Notes: generated by a model not told the origin, from the letters alone. A DNA stretch of 64,000 nt from Phallus indusiatus (GCA_027605045.1 JAQFWX010000017.1:744001-808000); one strand, 5' to 3'; counted from the first letter of the stretch, positions 12,823 to 23,294 are shown. Translations and numbers: made by a program.

Positions 12823-14437
12823 TCGTCGCCGTTTTGAAAATCCTCTACCTCTGCTGCAGCTACAGTCTCACCCTCTGTCAGAGCAGAGTCACCACATGTC
12901 TGGGCTTCTAACGCGTCTTTCTGGGCTAGCAGGTGTGCGATACTGTCGTCTAGTTCATCTGGCTGAAGATACCGAATGTCATATGCACGAGGGCATTCGC
13001 GAGCCCAATGGCCTGCTGCTCCACAGCGACGACACCTGGTGGATTCTGGGCCAGCACGTCGACGGGCAGCGTCAACATCCATCGGATCATGCCTAACCTG
13101 GGGTGTGGGAGCAGGAGCCGCAGGTCTTGGAGGTAGCGCAGGCATGATCTGAGATGCTGGCCTGGGAGGTGGATAGGGAGGAGCCTGATAGGGAGGGACA
13201 GGGGGCCTCCTCTGAATCTGTAGGGCCTGGTACAACGGGAAGGGGTTAGGACGGGATCGGTTAATGGAGGTAGCTACGGGATTTGTCTGAGTCGTCCCAG
13301 AGCCTACGAGTCGACGGCGAGCAGTGGTGAAGGCTTCGTTGGCACGCCTGTCCATATCAAACATACGTGCCTGTCGGATCCAGCCCTCATAGTCGTGAAG
13401 CGCGGGTCGGTCCTTCATTGTCGCTACCAGAGACGCAATTGCCGGGTCTAGACCGTTACGAAAGTATGTGTTAATGGCGAGTCCTTCCGTGAAGCCAGCG
13501 TGCTCAATGAGAACGCGAAAGGCATCTACATATTCCTCCACAGTCCTGTTGCCCTGGACATAGCGGTTGGAGTAGAGGGCGTTGATGGCATCCTCTTGCT
13601 CGGATTGTGGAAAGAAATCGGCCTTGAATCTTTCCCGAAAGGCGTCCCAGTCAGCAAAGGGCTTCTCTCCTCTTTGATACTTTTTCAGCATAGATTCGCT
13701 GAAGGTGAGGGCGCGGCCTTCATTCATGTACGACATCGCCCAGCCGATCTTGAGTTCATCAGTCTCGAAATCACGACTGCATATACTCATGTAAAACTCG
13801 ACAGTGTTCCAAAAGGCGCGACCCTTGGAGCGATCTCCGTCAAACGAAGGAGGTACAGCAGGTCGGGTATTTCGGGAAGAGCGTGAACTGGCTGTAACAG
13901 ATTTGGGATATAGGAATGGGCCCCCCTGGGGCCCATTAATGGCCTAGTGCCCATGCAGTGCCTTTGGCACTGCAGCAGTAGTATTTGCGCGTCACAGCGT
14001 GACGCTTAAGCGCCCGTCACACCCTTACAGCGGTGTGACTAGTAGTTACATTAGTTAATCTTAATCTTTCCTACTACTACTGCATGTAATTCCCTATTAG
14101 CCTTATTGAGCAATAGACAGGAATTCTGTGCACTTGTGGGAAAATAAGAAAATCCTTCAATCAGACCCCCTGTGGTCTGATTTTCAACTGTTACACTGGC
14201 TTGATGCTCAGGAGCCGGTGGTTGTCCAGACGAGGATGCGTCGCCCACAGGGAGGTTTTGGGTTGGAGCAGCTCTAGCCGCGTCTCGGATGCTCTGCAGC
14301 ACTTCAATCATCTGTGAGGCCTGGGATTCCTGTCTTGCCATGCGGGCATCCATTTCCGCGAATTGCCGCATGATAATAGTCGCCACATCGTTGAGGGTGA
14401 CGAGTGGGGGTGCAGAGGGTGGAGGAGAAGAGTCCAT
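12819..14437 (-). pseudogene. Gag of chromovirus copy 1, split by hairpin-array insert
   Basis: Starts at ATG 14437 (MDSSPPPSAPP) with a coiled-coil-like segment (IIMRQFAEMDARMARQE). It breaks at 14195/13892 and resumes SSRSSRNTRPAVPPSFDGD into the capsid domain (WDAFRERFKADFFP, NRTVEEYVDAFRVLIEHAGF). A CCHC zinc knuckle (CRRCGAAGHWARECP) lies near the end, before the stop TGA at 12819. The insert occupies 13900-14187, and removing it with one 8 bp flank restores QASVTASSRSS. Only the insert breaks the gene. Confidence 0.9.
13900..14187. mobile_element. Hairpin-array insert, locus A (288 bp, unknown class)
   Basis: Flanked by CTGTAACA (13892-13899) and CTGTTACA (14188-14195), 7 of 8 identical as direct repeats; TGTAACA/TGTTACA is also a perfect inverted pair. 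It contains at least five perfect hairpins: 13915-13924/13928-13937 (10 bp arms), 13954-13962/13966-13974 (9), 13989-13995/13999-14005 (7), 14016-14023/14032-14039 (8) and 14159-14167/14174-14182 (9). Spacers carry AGTAGTATT and TAGTAGTTACATTAG. No ORF, no LTR, no terminal inverted repeat beyond the flanks. Confidence 0.75.
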
Positions 14438-14588
14438 GAGAGAGAGAAAGGAAAATGGGGTTTTTGAGATGGAGCAGAGGGGTCGGTTATAGACGGGACT
14501 CGAAGGAAAAATACGACACTGCGATAGTCGGTGTCGAGCGCGATTTTTCGATAGCGAGTGTCGATAAAAACGGCCAGTCTGTGAGTAG

Positions 14589-14599
14589 AAGCTTGTTCT
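14589..14599 (-). promoter_or_regulatory. self-priming primer-binding site, copy 1
   Basis: Just inside the 5' LTR the minus strand reads AGAACAAGCTT. It is an exact complement of AAGCTTGTTCT within the LTR (14698-14708), as in Tf1/sushi elements that prime from their own mRNA 5' end rather than a tRNA. Confidence 0.7.
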
Positions 14600-14601
14600 A
14601 C

Positions 14602-15001
14602 TGTTAGGGCTACTCAGCTCACACTAGAGGGAGGGGATCCTAAGATAAATATATTGGGGGAGAACTAACTACTCACCTAGAGGGAGGGGATCCTAAGAGA
14701 ACAAGCTTAGGGACCCTCACTCTAGGGACAGCGACTATATACATGAAAAACGATAGCGCAGCGTGCGGCCCTGACACAGCTAAGTGCCAGACACCCAAAC
14801 CGAACATAAGCGACGTGACGCCTACGGCGTCACGCCGGGTACGAGCGCGCAACGCGTGCAAGTAGAGAAAGTGGAATAGAGACAGAGGGAGCAAACGGAG
14901 GGTGGAGATAATATATGGGAAATATAAATAAAGTGGAGGGGAATATATACCGATGATAATAAATGAGGAAAAATGAGGGGACGCGGTAGCGTACCCTGAC
15001 A
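14602..15001 (-). repeat. 5' LTR of chromovirus copy 1
   Basis: 400 bp. It has a TATATA box (14741-14736, minus strand) about 28 nt upstream of AAGCTTGTTCT (from 14708), the predicted RNA start. CCTAAG and CTTAGG flank CTTGTTCT as a stem-loop. Confidence 0.9.
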
Positions 15002-15040
15002 AAAAGCGCATCATGTGCATTATTTATGTTCGCCACTGTA

Positions 15041-15548
15041 GAGAGTCAAGCTCTAGCAGCCTACTATGTAAGAAGTGAACTTAGTGAAGTAGCAGTCGCG
15101 CCATAAGTTCTGACTCGAACAGGGACAAAATTCTTACCCAAAAGATCAGACTGGCGGTTAACTAGCTAAATAATGTTTTTTTCCAAGCCATCTTTTTCAT
15201 CTCTATTAAAACTTGGTATGTTTGTTAATGCTTTGCTTAAGTACATAGTTTGTATAGCAATTCGTTCTAATTCAACATATCAAAGTTGGAATTGTGGGGT
15301 GATTTTGAACATGTTTGGAGGATAGTTCATGCATGATCCTGTCAGTATAGACCACTTTGAATAAAAATTAGTGATCTTGATACGAACACATTTTGTTGCA
15401 AAATTCAGATCAGTTTATCTACTAAGCAAGGGTCTTATATGGATCAAACTTTGCTGGTCTGATTTTCGCGACATTTGCATCCGAGTGACCAATGTTGCTT
15501 GAACGTGTGTCTGTGTAGGCTGTGCCGTGTCTGTGCCGTGTTTGCGTC
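15041..15548. other. intergenic, no gene seen
   Basis: No coding signal. A weak tRNA-like stretch on the minus strand (about 15178-15096) has a B-box-like GTTCGAGTC but does not fold as a tRNA. Confidence 0.3.
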
Positions 15549-15595
15549 GTGTCTGTCAGGGTACGTCCTAGGCTCACGGTCACTCTAGTATATTA

Positions 15596-15993
15596 CACTG
15601 GAGACATAGGAAAGTTTGCTTGACATACAAACCATTGAGCAAACTCCAAGCAGAGACCCAGTTTGCTTAGGGTTTTCTGGATAAATCAAACTTTGTGAAG
15701 ACTTTGGATTTGATAGAAGTTTGCTTGGCTAAGCATCCTATAAATGGATTTTGATGTAGATTGTGTGAAAATCTTGAGCAGATTGCTTGTTCAGCATCTG
15801 CATAACATCCACATAACATTTAATCAAGGTTTATCAGAAAATTTGTATGAAATCTGCTTACCCAAGTAAACTCTGATCGAATTGAGAGTTTGTCCAAAGT
15901 TTGAAACAGTAGGAAACTCTAAGCAAACATGGTCTCTATTCAAAGTCTGCTTGATAGTTTGCAGGTTGAACAAACCTTCCTATGTCTCCAGTG
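15596..15993. mobile_element. 398 bp MITE with 3 bp target duplication, copy 1
   Basis: Ends are CACTGGAGACATAGGAAAGT and its inverse CTTCCTATGTCTCCAGTG, flanked by TTA on both sides. The interior repeats the word GTTTGCTTG in both orientations. No ORF. A second, same-length copy lies inverted at 59890-60287. The WTA-type duplication suggests a PIF/Harbinger-like source. Confidence 0.9.
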
Positions 15994-16097
15994 TTAGTGT
16001 AGTATAGTATAACCTACTTAGATGCCTACGCGCTCTACGTCGGTCATACGGTACCCGGTATACCGGTCCGTACTTGTCCTCGCGTATTCTCCCGAAC

Positions 16098-16449
16098 TGT
16101 TAGGGCGACTCAGGGCACACACCTAGAGGAGGGAAAACCTAAGATCTATTGAGGGGCATCGACTAACTACTCACCTAGAGGAGGGAAAACCTAAGAGAAC
16201 AAGCTTAGGTATCCCCCTCTAGGGAAAACGCATATAAGTACAGAGTCTGAGGCGCCCGACTGATCCCCATGGGATCCGAGGAGATACAAACAGAAATCGG
16301 AGCAGATCGAAGAAATCGAGAAATCGAGAAAACAATGAAAATAGTGGAAACGGCGAAATATGGGAAATGAAGGAAATCGAAGTGCGAAATGAAATCGAGA
16401 GAAATCGAAAAGATCGAATAATCGGTTGAGGTGCTAGCGTACCGTAACA
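16098..16449 (-). mobile_element. Solo LTR of chromovirus family 2
   Basis: 352 bp, same length and ends as the LTRs at 50366 and 56006 but diverged in several places. Duplication CGAAC at 16093-16097 and 16450-16454. Confidence 0.95.
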
Positions 16450-16474
16450 CGAACTCTCCCCGTTTCTCCATTCG

Positions 16475-17093
16475 TGTCACGACCCTCGTGCCACCCGATC
16501 CTAATCCGGACCTCTCCGAGGTCCGGCACCCAATCCCCGCCCATATTTAGTATATCCGCCATGTCCGAGCGTCAGTACTTGCCCAACAGTGCGTAGTCCG
16601 TTATTCTGTCCACGTCCGGTAGGTCCAAGGTCCGGACTTCGTCCGGACTAGGACATTTCCTTATGGAGACATTCTGTCCGGAGCATTAGAAAGCAAGTGC
16701 CAGATATGTTTCTGGTGCTGTGCAACTAGTCTCCTTTTAGTTATATCTCCTTTAGTTCTAGTAGTCTAGCTTTTTGTATTTAAAGCCCCCAGACTTTGTC
16801 TGGGGCTCCCCAGTCTGAATATCAAGTCGTATTCAAGTCTATTTTAAGTCTAGCCCAGTTAAACTCTTTATAATCAAATCTTCTCTTATCTATCTCGTTT
16901 AAAGTCCGCTCCCAGTACTTGTCCGGACCTGCCCGAACTACGTCCGGGCTGTCTCGGACTTCTAGTCCGAAATTAAGGGATATTCAGGGTCGATTGAGTC
17001 GGCGCAGCACATAAGCTGAAGCCAAGTCCCTTCTGTCCCGTAGTCCGGACTCCCCGGACTTCCGCCCAGACGCCCGGAACACGGCGCGTGACA
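16475..17093 (+). mobile_element. Solo LTR of family 3 (619 bp), copy 1
   Basis: Starts TGTCACGACCCTCGTGCC and ends GGCGCGTGACA. Duplication ATTCG at 16470-16474 and 17094-17098. Dense in TCCGGAC words. Orientation is arbitrary, since no internal region is present. Confidence 0.9.
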
Positions 17094-17293
17094 ATTCGCT
17101 TCCATTCTGTCATATCTCCCTCTTTCTCTATGTCATCCATCTGTCCTCGACTACCGCTCTTCCTATTGGTAGATAATGCACCTGATAGCTATTGGTTAGA
17201 GATAGCGTAATCATGTATATATACAACTGTGCGTGCATGTGTAGCTCCTTGCGCTATTATAGACTGGGTTACTGGGTTATAGTAGCAGTCCGA

Positions 17294-17693
17294 TGTCAGG
17301 GTACGCTACCGCGTCCCCTCATTTTTCCTTATATATTATCATCGGTATATGCTCCCCTACATTTTATTTATATTTCCCATATATTATTTCCACCCTCCGT
17401 TCGCTCCCTCCGTCTCTATTCCACTTTCTCTACTTGCGCGCGTCACACGCTCGTACCCGGCGTGACGCTGTAGGCGTCACATCGCTTATGTTCGGTTCGG
17501 GCGTCTGGCACTTAGCTGTGTCAGGGCCGCACGCCGCGCTATCGTTTTTCATGTATATAGTCGCAGTCCCTAGAGTGAGGGTCCCTAAGCTTGTTCTCTT
17601 AGGATCCCCTCCCTCTAGGTGAGTAGTTAGTATTTTCCTTAATATATTATCTTAGGATCCCCTCCCTCTAGTCTGAGCTGAGTAGCCCTAACA
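17294..17693 (+). mobile_element. Solo LTR of family 1 (400 bp)
   Basis: Sense orientation on the plus strand, duplication TCCGA at 17289-17293 and 17694-17698. Fourth insertion in the family 4 LTR. Confidence 0.95.
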
Positions 17694-17751
17694 TCCGATC
17701 CTTAAGTCTCACTGCTGAACGGTCGTGCCCTAACAGTGTCTGTGCCAAATT

Positions 17752-18014
17752 GTAACGGTTCCGCTATGACCAGCGGACTACTATTACCCATAGTACATAT
17801 TAGTATATATATACAATTGCATGCAGACGATCGTCGTCTGCACAAGTACCTAGTATTATGTAATGTACATAGGCGCCGTCACACCAGTAAATACCGCGTA
17901 ACGGTAAAGGCGCCGGCAGCCTTTCTTACCTGCACTTGCAAATATACAGCTTTATACTGTTTGTTGTGAGTCCGTAAGAACCGGGCTAATCGTAAACTGT
18001 AACGAAACGTTACA
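17752..18014. repeat. Hairpin array, locus B
   Basis: Begins TTGTAACGGTTCC and ends TGTAACGaaaCGTTACA. Perfect hairpins: 17760-17765/17772-17777 (6 bp), 17822-17830/17834-17842 (9 bp, TGCAGACGA arms), 17892-17896/17902-17906 (5 bp) and 17998-18004/18008-18014 (7 bp). Spacers carry GACTACTATTAC and TAGTATTATGTAATG. TGTAACG occurs at both edges. Confidence 0.6.
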
Positions 18015-18394
18015 CAAATATATGCTATATCTTAATCTAATTCTACGTCACTACGCCGTATATTTTCACACTAGTACTCAGTATATCTATATAGGATCTC
18101 GATTCAATCACTCTGTACCCAGGCTTTATTTAATAAAAGCGCATCGTGGCGGCAGCAGGTTGCTTCTTTAAATTTGCATGGATTGTATATGCAGCATTAT
18201 GTTCATAATTTTTAGGTGGGCATTATCTGTGCCTATGAACTATAAGCTTAAATTTTAAATTTCCCTCGAGTGCCACTAATAATCGACCTCTGAGAGTTAT
18301 CTGAAAGTGAGGGCGACGCACTGTTCATGGTATGCCATCTTAAGAAAGTATACAATTTTGCAATAATTCAGACTACATGTGGAATTTACATAAC

Positions 18395-19013
18395 TGTCAT
18401 GCGCCGTGTTCCGGGCGTCTGGGCGGAAGTCCGGGGAGTCCGGACTACGGAACAGAAGGGACTTGGCTTCAGCTTATGTGCTGCGCCGGCTCAATCGACC
18501 CTGGATATCCCTTAATTTCAGACTAGAAGTCCGAGACAGCCCGGACGTAGTCCGGGCAGGTCCGGACAAGTACTGGGAGCGGACTTTAAGCGAGATAGAT
18601 AAGAGAAGATTGATTATAAAGAGTTTAACTGGGGCTAGACTTAAAATAGACTTGAATACGACTTGATATTCAGACTGGGGAGCCCCAGACGAAGTCTGGG
18701 GGCTTTAAATACAAAAAGCTAGACTACTAGAACTAAAGGAGATATAACTAAAAGGAGACTAGTTGCACAGCACCAGAAACATATCTGGCACTTGCTTTCT
18801 AATGCTCCGGACAGAATGTCCCCATAAGGAAATGTCCTAGTCCGGACGAAGTCCGGACCTTGGACTTACCGGACGTGGACAGAATAACGGACTACGCACT
18901 GTTGGACAAGTACTGACGCTCGGACATGGCGGATATACTAAATATGGACGGGGTTTGGGCGCCGGACCTCGGAGAGGTCCGGATTAGGATCGGGTGGCAC
19001 GAGGGTCGTGACA
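18395..19013 (-). mobile_element. Solo LTR of family 3 (619 bp), copy 2, inverted
   Basis: Same 619 bp length and sequence as the copy at 16475 but on the opposite strand. Duplication ATAAC at 18390-18394 and 19014-19018. The two copies are near identical, giving a 619 bp inverted repeat 1.3 kb apart. Confidence 0.95.
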
Positions 19014-19018
19014 ATAAC

Positions 19019-20972
19019 ACTAGTATGTATTGAAGAGCACGTCTCAGGAGTAGGCAGAGACGGAGAGGGAACCAGTGTAGTGTGTAGGATAGAGATTGTA
19101 AAGTAGTTCTGAGAATAAAGAGAAGCTTTTCGCAAAAGGATTTGAGTGAGAGTAAAAATAAAGGATAATGAGATGTTATTCTGCGTCGAAAACGACGTCT
19201 TTTATATACAATTTGAGGAGAGTGTTTTACTAAGCTAAATAACTACGGATTTCGCGGCCCAGGGTCAAAATGCCAAGGAAAACAAAGAAACGAACAAAAG
19301 GAGTTTAGAAAACTGTTAAATAAAATGTAAACTAGTCAAAAGTAGTCAAAAGCACTTCGCATAGGCATGAAAAGGAGAAAATGGAAAGACGGAATTGAAT
19401 TTAAAGAGATTAGAGCATTCTTCCCTTAATAATCCCATTTAATTTGCTACTCCATAACACGGAATCGTCTTGTAGCGAATTTCCAATGCTTTCTTCGTCC
19501 GTGGCACACGCATATATCGAGATTCGAGTTTTATTGACCACAAATTAGCTCGTTGTGGTGGGCTGTGCAGCACAGGTAAACGGCGTCTATTCCCATGTTC
19601 GCCTCGTAAGTCGTTCTCGTCCTCAACAGTATGTCGAAGAGTAGGAAGCGGGAGCTACCAATTCTACACAAATTGGATAATTCACCAGCTACCTTGATAC
19701 GTGCATCTCAGGAGCGAACAGGAAGGATAAGGGAATCAGCGGATGTGTGCTCAGAGGGAGAAATAGGAGGGAAACATTCTTATTGTATTTTGTAAGCTAA
19801 AGAGGAATTTTTATATACATTATTTGTGGGATTTCCGGGAATATGGAATGGTGCTAGTATGCAATTTAAAAGAAATGGAAAATGTGAAAAAGCCAGAAAA
19901 GTTGAATGAAAAAGGTACAAGGTAACTAATTTTGCAAAATATTGACGGACCAGCGCATATACCGAGCGCTGATTAATCTCCGCATAGCCTGTTTGCGCAA
20001 GCAACAACCTGACATACACTAATATGAACTACTTCGAGCTTGGGATGTACTTGTGTGGCAGGAAACATAAGGGTTGAATGAGCTTCTGTATGCGATGGGA
20101 AAGCTTGTAGGGGGAAAACTGGGGGAAAGGGAGATTAATATTATAATTACCCCGCGTACGTGGTATTCATCGACGTTAAACAATTGAATTTCTGTTCCTG
20201 ACTGCGAGCGGTGTTACGTATGGTGGCGATGGCGGTGGTTAAACTAGTTAGCATTTTGCTAGACTAGATTGATTAGACTTGATTGATTAGACTTGATTGA
20301 TTAGACTTGATTGAAATTCAAGCTTGGAAGAGAGAATTAAAGCAAAATTAAACCGACTGGTAACGGGCTTGGCTGTACAAATGGAAATGATATCAGTTAC
20401 TTGAATAGAAATTATCCAGCTTCCACGGGAAACACGAGGCGCACGTCACTGATAAGCGGAATAGGCAGAGCAGAGGGGCGAGAGCACGAACGGCTGGGGC
20501 GATAAAACTATCATATGCATTACACCTCACGACGGAAGAGTCACACAAGAACCAAACACAAAGGGAAAAACAAGAGCCCGAATTACGGTATAGAAAGAGG
20601 GCTACAGAAAGGGGCACGAAAGAGGGACCCGATAAACTCGATACATAGCGCGCGGCCTTTAGGAGACCCAAATGATTCACACACACACACACACAACCAG
20701 AGTAGGCAAATTTCTGCGCTTAAAGTTGACATATTGTCACTTCTGATTCACAAGTACTCAGTATATATCAAGTCTCAGCCCACTCACTTTATCTAGCACA
20801 TGACCGTTCCCAGGGCAGTGCTTCTTTTCATGCAACATATATATACCGAATGCTAATAATGTGGATTGGCATCACGTTATTGGTAGGTGGATCTTATCTT
20901 TACCTCGTCCCCCATTTTTATCCCATGACATTCCTCACAGGCGATATACATATAAACCAAGACACGAAGCAT
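19019..20972. other. intergenic, no gene seen; short tandem repeats
   Basis: No supported ORF. A 14 bp unit GATTGATTAGACTT repeats 3.4 times at 20267-20314, and an (AC)n tract lies at about 20677-20695. The last 200 bp are the likely MFS gene promoter. Confidence 0.5.
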
Positions 20973-23294
20973 ATGAAGGAGAAAACGGATATTCAAGACG
21001 TGGAAAAGAGTATCGAGGATGGTTCCAATACCGACGAGGCCCAGAACATTCGGTCAGAAGTCGACCCCAAGACTCTACTTCGGAAAATGGACCTTCGATT
21101 TATCCCATGGCTCAGTTTTCTATATTTTCTAAGCTTCCTCGATAGGACTTCTATTGGAAATGCTAAAGTGGGTGTTCAACATTTATTCCGCAAGTGACTA
21201 GAACTTCATTGAATTAAACTATTGAAATCTAAATCTTTGTTAGTTGTATGGTCTGGAGGGAGACATTCATATCACGGACCGTCAGTACCTGACCGCGTTG
21301 ACAATTTTCTTCATTAGTTGAGTTATTACGGCCTTTCGCTGCATTCTGTGTCCGTCTGATTGCTCGAGCAAGGTTACTGGGCCTTCGAAGTAATGGAATT
21401 CCTGGAAATTTTTTTGAAAACGACTGATCTTTTGTGGATAGGTCCCAAGTAATATCTTCCTCAAGAGACTTCGTCCGTCTATATGGATACCCGTTTCTAT
21501 GACTATATGGGGCATAATTATGGTAAAATATCCTGATTTCGTGGTGATTGTTGTATACTGACCAGTGACTCGGAGTATAGACTTCGCAAGGATTGGTCAG
21601 AAATTACAGTGGTATTCTGGGTATTAACTCCCTTGAAATCTCCGGAAAAACCTATTCTGAATTGTGATACAAGCGGTACGGTTTCTGCTTGGAATGTTCG
21701 AAGCCGGACTCTTCCCTGGAGTCACATTTTTGTTCAGTTGGTATGTTGTGTTTCTGTTGTAATATAATTTGACAAAGACCGTCAAACCAACAATACTAGC
21801 TGGTATAAACGCTCGGAATTTGGATTTCGGACGGCGATATTTTCTTCAATGGCTACTGTCTCAGGAGCATTCGGTGGTTTGCTGGCAGCAGCTATATCCA
21901 ATATGAACGGAGTCGGTGGTAAACCAGGCTGGGTAAGAATTTTGAATATACTTTCTCTCCAAAATTACTTTGAACCATTGTCACGATTAGGCATGGATAT
22001 TCATTCTGGAAGGACTGGCGACAGTACTCGCCGGATTCGCATCATTTTGGATGGTTGTTGATTTTCCGGATACCACGACATTCATTACAGATACCGAACG
22101 CAAATATATCGTCAAGAAGATGAAAGACGACGGTCAATTCAGTGCTGAGGGTGAACAGTTCGCGATGAAGCATGTTTTGGCAGCTTTCCGAGATTATAAA
22201 ACCTGGCTGTTCAGTGCGATAATGATTTCGGATTTTGTTTATGACTCAGAACTGATTTAATCGTTCGAAGTGTTGGTCGCTGCAGGATAGTAAGTACATA
22301 TTTTTAAATTGGGTAATAGACCGTACTAAATTCACCTGCAGTGATGGACCTCTTTATGCGGTTTCGTTGTTCACTCCAACCATAATCAACGAGGTAAGTT
22401 CTCGTGAAAGCAAGAAGAAATAATAAACGATGGTTGACGTATGTTTTAGTTGGGTTAGTCCACTGCACATCAGCTAGCTCCAGTCTGATAGCTAACAAAA
22501 CGGAACCAGGCTTTGAAGCAACTCCAGCCAATCTCCTTAGTGTCCCGATTTATGTGCTCGCGGCGATTCAGACCTGCCTTGTGGGCTATTACGCCGATAG
22601 ACTGGGTCGGCGTGGGTTCTTCAACCTCGGGTGTTTTGGAATGGGGATAATAGGATACATCATTCTCATCACATCGCGGAACGCCACCCTGTCATATATT
22701 GCAATATACCTGGTGGCATCGGGGATTTATCCCGTTTTAGCAAACTCAACGTGAGTTAATGCACCGTAAAAATGCAGTTTCATCCTTTTCACGAGTTTTG
22801 AAAGAACATGGTTCGGGTCTAATACGGAAGGAAGTTATAAACGTGGGGTGACAATGGCCATGGCAATTGGATTGTGAGTTACAAATGGACTTGATTATGA
22901 AATAGTTTTAATATCTTCAACTTCCAGTGGAAACCTTCAAGGGGTTGTAAGCTCCAATGTGGTAATGTCGACAATTCTAATGGGGGTTTCTTCCATCTAA
23001 TCACGAATTGCTTAGTACCTTGCAAAGGACGCTCCACATTATACCCTCGGACATGCCGTCCAGTTGGGATATATGTCACTGGGTTTCATATCGACTCTCC
23101 TTCTCATGATAATCTTCCACAAAGAGAATAAAAAACGAGAGCGAGGCGAACGAGATGAATTAATTCTTTCCGAAGAGCGAAAGCTTGATCCAGAAAAAAA
23201 AGCAAGAAACAAGAGGAATGGTGTTTTTGAGACTGTAGAAGATGCTCAAAGAGAGAAAGGTGACAAATGGAGTGGATTCAGATATCAAGTGTAA
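20973..23294 (+). CDS. MFS transporter, allantoate permease (DAL5/TNA1) type
   Basis: A multi-exon anion:cation symporter family protein. I start at ATG 20973 (MKEKTDIQDVEKS). The earlier ATG at 20850 would add a hydrophobic leader atypical of the family. Recognisable blocks: LRFIPWLSFLYFLSFLDRTS (TM1), VPSNIFLKRLRPSIWIPVSM, FLLGMFEAGLFPGVTFLFS, CWYKRSEFGFRTAIFSS, ILEGLATVLAGF, DGPLYAVSLFTPTIINELGF, VGYYADRLGRRG and the C-terminal YTLGHAVQLGYMSLGF before a charged tail. Most introns are 50-70 bp GT-AG. Two junctions do not resolve cleanly: around 21315-21450 after TALTIFFIS, and 22225-22290 before VAAGYDG. The gene may be damaged there or carry unusual splice sites. Likely plasma membrane uptake of ureides, vitamins or similar carboxylates; the substrate cannot be told. 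Confidence 0.8.

Larger units (their letters stand above)
7317..15001 (-). mobile_element. Chromovirus (Ty3/Gypsy) LTR retrotransposon, copy 1
   Basis: Coded on the minus strand. LTRs of 400 bp lie at 7317-7716 (3') and 14602-15001 (5'). The target duplication AAAAG is at 7312-7316 and 15002-15006. Internal order 5' to 3' is Gag, protease, RT, RNase H, integrase, chromodomain. Four later insertions lie inside: a hairpin array (13900-14187), a solo LTR (11865-12258), a hAT-like MITE (9602-9942) and a solo LTR (8364-8759). Removing each insert plus one target duplicate restores the reading frame, so the body was intact when they landed. The two LTRs differ at 6 sites, all CpG transitions. Confidence 0.95.
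6982..15038. mobile_element. Tc1/mariner-like MITE, split by a chromovirus
   Basis: The left end CAGTGGCGAGCATAAATAAT (6982) and the right end, read on the minus strand from 15038, CAGTGGCGAACATAAATAAT, are terminal inverted repeats. They continue as GCACrTGATG and are flanked on both sides by TA, the Tc1/mariner target site. Without the 7.7 kb retroelement and its 5 bp duplication the element is 367 bp (6982-7316 plus 15007-15038). It has no coding capacity, so it is a non-autonomous MITE. The insertion gives relative age: MITE first, chromovirus second. Confidence 0.85.
15554..17735 (+). mobile_element. Ancestral solo LTR (family 4), hosting four later insertions
   Basis: Begins TGTCAGGGTACGTCC at 15554 and ends CGTGCCCTAACA at 17735, with the duplication GTGTC at 15549-15553 and 17736-17740. 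Subtracting the MITE (398+3), the family 2 LTR (352+5), the family 3 LTR (619+5) and the family 1 LTR (400+5) leaves 395 bp. That is the length of a family 1-like LTR, whose end sequences it shares. Confidence 0.85.

Noticed and set aside
15096..15178. tRNA-like stretch with GTTCGAGTC on the minus strand
   Set aside because: The T stem pairs only three bases and no acceptor stem can be formed. At best an old tRNA-derived relic.
20850..20972. N-terminal extension of the MFS protein from ATG 20850
   Set aside because: It would add a hydrophobic leader ahead of an acidic cytosolic N-terminus, which does not fit this transporter family.
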